This document shows, piece after piece, positions 14,681 to 19,151 of a stretch of DNA of 19,151 bases. The translations under genes were made by a program, and so were the position numbers. The number at the start of each line of letters is the position of its first letter. Within the stretch, counting starts at the first letter, position 1. This stretch comes from JACCQS01 sp050999295 (GTDB lineage Bacteria; Actinomycetota; Actinomycetes; Mycobacteriales; Geodermatophilaceae), in assembly GCA_050999295.1 (NCBI GenBank), contig JBPCPI010000074.1, positions 1 to 19,151 on the forward strand. Direction: 5' to 3'. A model generated the notes under the pieces. That model did not search any database, was not told the DNA's origin, and worked only from the letters and a program-made list of their open reading frames with translations.

Positions 14681-15757
14681 CTACTCCTCGGTGGGTGTGG
14701 CCTCCGTGCCGACGGCCGGACGTGCCGTGACCCGCAGATCTGTCCCGATCAGGGTCACATCCTCCACGACCAGACGTAGCGCATTCCCGATGCCGGCGAT
14801 TCCCAGATCACTCACCACAGTAGGTCCAGAGCCCAACAGCGCCGGGGCGAGATATCCCACAACCCGGTCCACGCAACCAGCCCGCAGGAATGCCGCGGCG
14901 AGCGTGGGTCCACCTTCGAGCAGGACGGCTCGTACGCCCCCTTCATACAAGGCGCTCAGGGCTTCGGAGAAGGCGTCGATCCACACGACCGTCGGCGCCC
15001 CCGGGCCGAACATCCGGGCGCTGGTTGGGACCCGGCCTCGGCGGTCGAAGACGATCCGGATCGGCTGATGGCCGGCGAGTTCGCCGTTCTCGTCGCGAAC
15101 GGACAGTTGGGGGTCGTCGGCCAGCACGGTTCCCGACCCGACGAGAATCGCATCGAGTTCGGCTCGGAGCCGGTGGACGTCGACGCGCGCAGGCGCCGAC
15201 GTGATCCAACGGCTGGACCCGTCGGCGGCGGCCACCCGCCCGTCGAGGGTTGCCGCGTACTTCCAGGTGACATGCGGGCGGCCGAGCTCGACCGCGACCA
15301 GCCAACGGCCCAGCGCCGAACTGCGGACCTCGTCGAGGAGTTGACCGCCGACGACGTCGATCCCCCTCGTGCGCAGGACCGCCGCTCCGCCTCCGGCCAC
15401 CGGGTTCGGGTCCGCGGAGCCGAATACGACCCGGGTGATCCCGGCCGCCTGGATGGCGTCCGTACACGGTCCAGTACGCCCGTCGTGGGCACAGGGCTCC
15501 AGGGTGCAGACCAATGTCCCCCCGCGAGCCGCGGCACCGGCCCGGGTCAGGGCGACGACTTCGGCGTGTGGGCCACCGGGCGGTTGGGTGGCTCCGGTGC
15601 CCACCGTACGACCGTCCGGGTCCAGGACCGCCGCACCAACTGGCGGGTTCGGACTGGTGGTGCCGGACGCAGCGTTCCCGATGGCGAGGCCGCGGCGCAG
15701 CGCCGCCAGTTCCGCGTCGCGGGCCTGGGCCGGGTGCGGTCCGCCCGGACCGGTCAC
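14681..15757 (-). CDS. ribD: Bifunctional riboflavin biosynthesis deaminase/reductase
   Basis: It deaminates and then NADPH-reduces the pyrimidine intermediate made by GTP cyclohydrolase II. The 358-residue protein has an N-terminal zinc cytidine-deaminase-like domain: HAEVVAL (H64, E66) and TLEPCAHDGRTGPC (C89, C98); most family members have GRTPPC, so a Pro is replaced by Gly. The reductase domain starts near residue 145 with KYAATLDGRVAAADGSSRWI and includes LLEGGPTLAAAFL. The chosen start is GTG at 15757, which overlaps the rpe TGA (GTGA) and matches the usual N-terminal length. The open frame continues upstream to 16267 but is the shadow of rpe. Confidence 0.94.
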   Translation of the reverse strand: MTGPGGPHPAQARDAELAALRRGLAIGNAASGTTSPNPPVGAAVLDPDGRTVGTGATQPPGGPHAEVVALTRAGAAARGGTLVCTLEPCAHDGRTGPCTDAIQAAGITRVVFGSADPNPVAGGGAAVLRTRGIDVVGGQLLDEVRSSALGRWLVAVELGRPHVTWKYAATLDGRVAAADGSSRWITSAPARVDVHRLRAELDAILVGSGTVLADDPQLSVRDENGELAGHQPIRIVFDRRGRVPTSARMFGPGAPTVVWIDAFSEALSALYEGGVRAVLLEGGPTLAAAFLRAGCVDRVVGYLAPALLGSGPTVVSDLGIAGIGNALRLVVEDVTLIGTDLRVTARPAVGTEATPTEE

Positions 15758-16491
15758 CCGTCGGCCGGAGCGGGCCGAGCGGCCAGGCGTTGCCAGCCGT
15801 GTGCCTGGCCAGGGTAAGGCTGCACCGCGGCCCGACTTGCCTGCGCCCGCAGTGCCTCGACGGCGGCGGCGGGATCGTCGGCGCCGTACACCGCCGAGCC
15901 CGCGACGAAGACATCCGCACCAGCCTGCGCGGCCTGTTCGATGGTGTCGGAACTGACCCCGCCGTCGACCTCGATGAACAGTGTCAGGTGCCCGGATTCC
16001 ACCATCTCCCGGGCTCGGCGCACCTTGGGCAGCACCTCGGAGATGAAGCTCGGCCCGCCGAAGCCGGGCTCGACGGTCATCACCAGCAAGGTGTCGTACT
16101 CGCCGAGGATGTCCAGGTACGGGTCCAGCGGTGTGCCGGGTTTGAGAGCAAGCCCGGCCAGGGCGCCGGCGGCCCGCAACGACCGGGCCACCTGCACCGG
16201 GTCGTGCGCAGCCTCGACGTGGATGGTGACGTTGCGCGCGCCGGCCTCGGCGTACGGCGGTGCCCACCGATCCGGATCCGCGATCATCAGATGGCAGTCA
16301 AGCGGGATCTCGGTCGCCGCGCGCAGGCTCTGCACTACCGGCAGACCCAGCGTCAGGTTGGGCACGAAGTGCGCATCCATGACATCAACATGCAACCAGT
16401 CAGCTGTGGCGACCGCGGCAGCCTCCTCCGCCAGCCGGGCGAAATCGGCCGACAGGATGCTGGGCGCGATCATCATCCGGGGCTGGTCCAC
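15754..16491 (-). CDS. rpe: Ribulose-phosphate 3-epimerase
   Basis: It interconverts ribulose 5-phosphate and xylulose 5-phosphate in the pentose phosphate pathway; ribulose 5-phosphate is also the RibB substrate, which explains its place before the rib genes. The 245-residue TIM barrel shows IAPSILSADFARL, WLHVDVMDAHFVPNLTLG with the catalytic Asp, DCHLMI, VMTVEPGFGGPSF and EVDGGVS. The Q usually found in PGFGGQ is P here. The C-terminus is ~20 residues longer than the barrel needs. ATG at 16491 is the first candidate; an internal ATG at codon 6 or 7 is equally good for the family. It lies 11 bases after the LigD-like gene. Confidence 0.96.
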   Translation of the reverse strand: MDQPRMMIAPSILSADFARLAEEAAAVATADWLHVDVMDAHFVPNLTLGLPVVQSLRAATEIPLDCHLMIADPDRWAPPYAEAGARNVTIHVEAAHDPVQVARSLRAAGALAGLALKPGTPLDPYLDILGEYDTLLVMTVEPGFGGPSFISEVLPKVRRAREMVESGHLTLFIEVDGGVSSDTIEQAAQAGADVFVAGSAVYGADDPAAAVEALRAQASRAAVQPYPGQAHGWQRLAARPAPADG

Positions 16492-16502
16492 AGATGCTGA
16501 GT

Positions 16503-17468
16503 CTAATCTGCCGACGCCCGCCGCTTCCCTTCATGCATCGCCTGAACCCTGGCGATCGGGATGGCCCGGCCTTCCTCGATCAGCTCGGGACTCAGCCGTT
16601 GCGGCTCGGGCATCCGCTGCGCCCATGGATCGCCATCGGCGATCAGCCCAGCTGCCGAGCGCACGGTGAAGTCAGCTGGCGCAACCTGGTCGAGGTCCTC
16701 CCACGCCACTGGGAACGAGACCGGCGTCCCGGGCCGGATCCGCGGGCTGTAGGCGGCCACGACTGTGGCCCCGCCGGCCCGGGTCGAGTCGAGGAAGACC
16801 TTGCCCCCCCGGTCCGCTCGGACGTAAGCGGTCGTAGCCAGCTCGGGATCGAGCCGCTCGGCACGACCGGCCAGCGCCCGCGTCGCTGCGGCAACCTCCT
16901 CGCTCGTCGTCCCAGCGATGACGGGCACGTACACGTGCACGCCCTTGGCCCCACTGGTCTTGACGGCACCGACCAGATCGGCCTCGGCCAGCGCTTGGCG
17001 CACCAGGTGGGCGGTGCGCACGGCCGAGCCGAACCCATCCCCCGGCGGCGGGTCGAGGTCGAGCACGAGATAGGTCGGACGATCCCATTGGTCAGCGAGG
17101 ACCAGAGTCGGGTGATATTCCACGGCCCGCTGATTGGCGAACCAGACCAGCGTCGGGCGATCGTTGCACAGGGCGTAGGAGACCTCACGTTGGGAAGCCT
17201 CAGCCCACACCTCGACCGTCCGGATCCAGGGCGGGGTGTACCTCGGGACGTTCTTCTGCATGAACGGCGCCCGCCCGCGCAGGACACGCATCACCGACAA
17301 CGGACGGTCAGCCAACTCGGGGATGATCTGGTCGGCGACCGCCTCGAGGTAGTCCACGAGATCGCGTTTGGTCGCCGCTGCGTCCGCGAACAGCTCCGCG
17401 TCGAGGTTGGTGAGCGACACCCCTTCGCGTACGTCGTCGTCGCCGCTCTGTGGACCGTCGCCGGCCAT
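16503..17468 (-). CDS. LigD-type polymerase/primase domain protein (NHEJ polymerase)
   Basis: This 321-residue protein is a stand-alone LigD polymerase domain (PolDom, archaeo-eukaryotic primase superfamily), which adds or fills nucleotides at DNA breaks during bacterial non-homologous end joining. The catalytic metal-binding aspartates are in LVLDLDPPPGDGF (D137, D139) and KVFLDSTRAG (D227), matching the numbering of the Mycobacterium PolDom. KTSGAKGVHVYVPV (about 170-183) is the nucleotide-binding segment. RAPFMQKNVPRYTPPWIRTV and AAYSPRIRPGTPVSFPVAWE complete the fold. No ligase or nuclease domain is attached and no Ku gene is in view. Its ATG overlaps the previous gene's stop by one base (TGATG). 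No Shine-Dalgarno is seen, so it is likely coupled. Confidence 0.93.
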   Translation of the reverse strand: MAGDGPQSGDDDVREGVSLTNLDAELFADAAATKRDLVDYLEAVADQIIPELADRPLSVMRVLRGRAPFMQKNVPRYTPPWIRTVEVWAEASQREVSYALCNDRPTLVWFANQRAVEYHPTLVLADQWDRPTYLVLDLDPPPGDGFGSAVRTAHLVRQALAEADLVGAVKTSGAKGVHVYVPVIAGTTSEEVAAATRALAGRAERLDPELATTAYVRADRGGKVFLDSTRAGGATVVAAYSPRIRPGTPVSFPVAWEDLDQVAPADFTVRSAAGLIADGDPWAQRMPEPQRLSPELIEEGRAIPIARVQAMHEGKRRASAD

Positions 17469-18073
17469 CAGCTGGCGGCTGTCTGATCCTCGACGGGTCG
17501 GCCGTAGGTGACGGCCTCGAGAACCGAAGCCGGCACGGTGGAGCCCAAGACCGCATCCGGGCGCGCCCCTAGCGCGTCGTTGACGGTCGAGAAAGCCATC
17601 CGCAGCGCGACGAACACCGTGATCCCGAAGATCTCGGCGTCGCTGTACCCGCCCTCACGCAGCGCCTGTACGTCGGCCTGCGTCGTCTGATTGGGATCCC
17701 GCGCTACCTTGCGAGCCCACGCAGCCAGCGCAGCCTCGCTGGAGGTCAGTCCCTCGTCGGCGCCACGCAGTACCCCGGCGGCAGTCTGCTGGTCACTCAC
17801 CTCGGACAGCTTCTTGCCCCACGCCAGCGAGCAATACGAATCACCGTAGGTGGACGCGAACGCGGCGATGAGGATGCCGCGCTGGCGCACGGTGAGCCCA
17901 TGCGCCGACGCGGTCTCCCGGATCAGATCGGACAGCCCGTCATGGACGCTCGGCAGGTGCGCCCAAAGCTTGGACAGGTTCATCACGTAGCCGACCACGG
18001 CCACGTCCCCAGCGAAGAGTCGTTGAGCCTCCTCGCTGGCCTCCGGTGGGCTGATGAACCCGATCTCACTCAC
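17468..18073 (-). CDS. Carboxymuconolactone decarboxylase / AhpD-like protein
   Basis: This 201-residue helical protein belongs to the CMD/AhpD-like alpha-helical fold; AhpD members reduce peroxiredoxin or peroxides through a CxxC...H motif. Here the matching segment is YGDSYCSLAWGKKL: C81 remains, but the first Cys position (78) is Asp and the His position (85) is Trp. The usual thiol relay is therefore incomplete and peroxidase activity is doubtful. The start is GTG at 18073 with AGGA about 8 bases upstream, overlapping the catalase TGA (GTGA); the stop overlaps the LigD-like ATG. Its place right after catalase suggests a peroxide-related role, but the function is not known. Confidence 0.8.
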   Translation of the reverse strand: MSEIGFISPPEASEEAQRLFAGDVAVVGYVMNLSKLWAHLPSVHDGLSDLIRETASAHGLTVRQRGILIAAFASTYGDSYCSLAWGKKLSEVSDQQTAAGVLRGADEGLTSSEAALAAWARKVARDPNQTTQADVQALREGGYSDAEIFGITVFVALRMAFSTVNDALGARPDAVLGSTVPASVLEAVTYGRPVEDQTAAS

Positions 18074-19151
18074 GCCTTGTCCTGCATCGACTCCCGAGCC
18101 GGGTTGGCCTGCTCTGCGGCCTTCGGGTCTTTCTCGCCGGCCTTGGAGCGGACTCCGGCCTCGATCTTGTCGCCGAGGATCTTGTCCACGTTGCGCCAGT
18201 ACTCGAACGCCCGTTGCAGCACCGGCTCGCTAACGGCATTGAGCAGGTGACCCACGATGTTGTTGACCAGCCGCTCACGTGCGTCGTCGTCGAGCACCTC
18301 GCGGACCATCGTGCCGGGCTGCCCCCAGTCGTCGTCCTCGGGATGCTGCACATAGGCCGCGCGCTGGATGTCGCCGTCGGCGTGCCAGCCCGCCGGCTCC
18401 CCGTAGCGGGCGGTGTCTGCCCTTGGGCCGCCATAGGAATTGGGCGCATATACCGGGTCCGACACGTTGGTCATCCGCATCGCGCCCTCCTTGCTGTAGC
18501 TGTGAACCGGCGACTTCGGCGCGTTCACCGGGATCTGTTGGTAGTTCACGCCCATCCGGGCGCGGTGGGCGTCGGCGTAGGAGAACAGGCGCGCCAGCAG
18601 CATCTTGTCCGGACTGGGGCCGATCCCCGGCACGAGATTGTTGGGCTGGAAAGCAGCCTGCTCGATCTCGGTGTGGTAATCGGTCGGGTTGCGGTCCAGG
18701 GTCATCCGGCCCACGTCGATCAGCGGGTAGTCGCCGTGCGGCCACACCTTGGTCAGGTCGAACGGGTTGAACCGGTACGTCGCTGCATCCTCGAAGGGCA
18801 TGATCTGCATCTTCAGGGTCCAGCTTGGGAACTCACCGTCCCTGATGTGCTCGTACAGATCCCGGGTGTGGTAATCGGTGTCGGCCGAGGCCATCTGGTC
18901 GCCCTCGTCCTGGGTGAAGAACTCGACACCCTGGTCGGTCTTGAAGTGGTACTTGACCCAGAACTTTGCACCCTGGGCGTTGACCCACATGTAGGTGTGC
19001 GAGCTGTAGCCGTTCATGTGCCGCCAGCTGCGCGGGATCCCGCGGTCCCCCATCAGCCAGGTGACCTGGTGCGCGGACTCAGGAGACAGGGTCCAGAAGT
19101 CCCACTGCATGTCATGGTCGCGAAGGTGGTTGTCGGCGCGACGTTTCTGGG
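18070..19151 (-). CDS. katA: Monofunctional heme catalase (partial)
   Basis: It dismutates hydrogen peroxide in the cytoplasm. About 359 C-terminal residues are visible, including MQWDFWTLSPESAHQVTWLM, the GDRGIPRSWRHMNGYSSHTY region and RLFSYADAHRARMG with the proximal heme-ligand Tyr. The distal His and Asn lie upstream outside the window, about 120-130 residues away by family length. An in-frame ATG at 19110 is internal: the reading continues to the edge as QKRRADNHLRDHDM, a catalase match. The C-terminus is a small-subunit clade end with a charged tail. Its TGA overlaps the GTG of the CMD-like gene. The symbol katA is used in the general sense. Confidence 0.95.
   Translation of the reverse strand, partial: QKRRADNHLRDHDMQWDFWTLSPESAHQVTWLMGDRGIPRSWRHMNGYSSHTYMWVNAQGAKFWVKYHFKTDQGVEFFTQDEGDQMASADTDYHTRDLYEHIRDGEFPSWTLKMQIMPFEDAATYRFNPFDLTKVWPHGDYPLIDVGRMTLDRNPTDYHTEIEQAAFQPNNLVPGIGPSPDKMLLARLFSYADAHRARMGVNYQQIPVNAPKSPVHSYSKEGAMRMTNVSDPVYAPNSYGGPRADTARYGEPAGWHADGDIQRAAYVQHPEDDDWGQPGTMVREVLDDDARERLVNNIVGHLLNAVSEPVLQRAFEYWRNVDKILGDKIEAGVRSKAGEKDPKAAEQANPARESMQDKA

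Noticed and set aside
14678..14700. FMN riboswitch before ribE
   Set aside because: Only three bases separate ribD from ribE, and no conserved RFN-type leader fits anywhere in the rib string.
15758..16267. N-terminal extension of RibD upstream of the GTG at 15757
   Set aside because: The added residues are Arg/Gly-rich and overlap rpe. The GTGA overlap at 15754-15757 gives a normal RibD length.
19110..19110. ATG at 19110 as the start of the catalase
   Set aside because: The frame continues upstream to the edge with catalase-like residues, and the protein would lack the catalytic His and Asn.

Overview
The window is high-GC DNA with tightly packed genes, many joined by ATGA or GTGA start/stop overlaps, several GTG starts and few gaps over 100 bases. 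The gene order rpe-ribD-ribE-ribBA-ribH-hisE-hisG, the stand-alone LigD-type polymerase and the PucR regulator fit Actinomycetota; I cannot place it to genus. Both ends cut through genes: a molybdenum hydroxylase large subunit at the left and a catalase at the right.

Region 1 (1-6720, all minus strand) reads from right to left: a PucR-family regulator, an NCS2 nucleobase permease with a uracil-type signature, a type I isopentenyl-diphosphate isomerase (idi), and the FAD, [2Fe-2S] and molybdopterin subunits of a xanthine-dehydrogenase/CO-dehydrogenase-like hydroxylase. Apart from idi this looks like nucleobase uptake, oxidation and control.

Region 2 (6799-10657, plus strand) diverges from pucR. 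It is a three-gene, start/stop-overlapped operon: a DUF2877 protein (AllH/YlbF-like), FdrA (AllF-like) and a DUF1116 protein (AllG/YlbE-like). In E. coli this trio has been assigned to oxamate carbamoyltransferase, the late step of allantoin nitrogen use that yields carbamoyl phosphate and oxamate from oxalurate. Here it sits back to back with the regulator, permease and hydroxylase, which suggests one regulated purine (or possibly pyrimidine) catabolic island. The regulator/operon gap carries a perfect 7-bp inverted repeat that could be an operator.

Region 3 (10789-19151, all minus strand) is one long closely packed gene string. From the right: catalase (partial), a carboxymuconolactone-decarboxylase-like protein, a LigD-type NHEJ polymerase, rpe, ribD, ribE, ribBA, ribH, hisE, hisG and a small helix-hairpin-helix protein. 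It makes riboflavin (all core activities are present: RibD, RibE, RibBA, RibH), performs two steps of histidine synthesis, and starts with an oxidative-stress/DNA-repair trio. Two oddities stand out: a duplicated ribE/ribBA junction that creates a 20-codon mini-ORF in front of ribBA, and a phased CTCGCT repeat with a hairpin over the ribH ribosome binding site.

Regions 2 and 3 converge at 10658-10788, where two hairpins may separate the transcripts. No rRNA, tRNA, CRISPR, insertion sequence or phage gene was seen. The strongest candidate for something under-described is the oxamate-carbamoyltransferase-like operon paired with a PucR/permease/Mo-hydroxylase unit.
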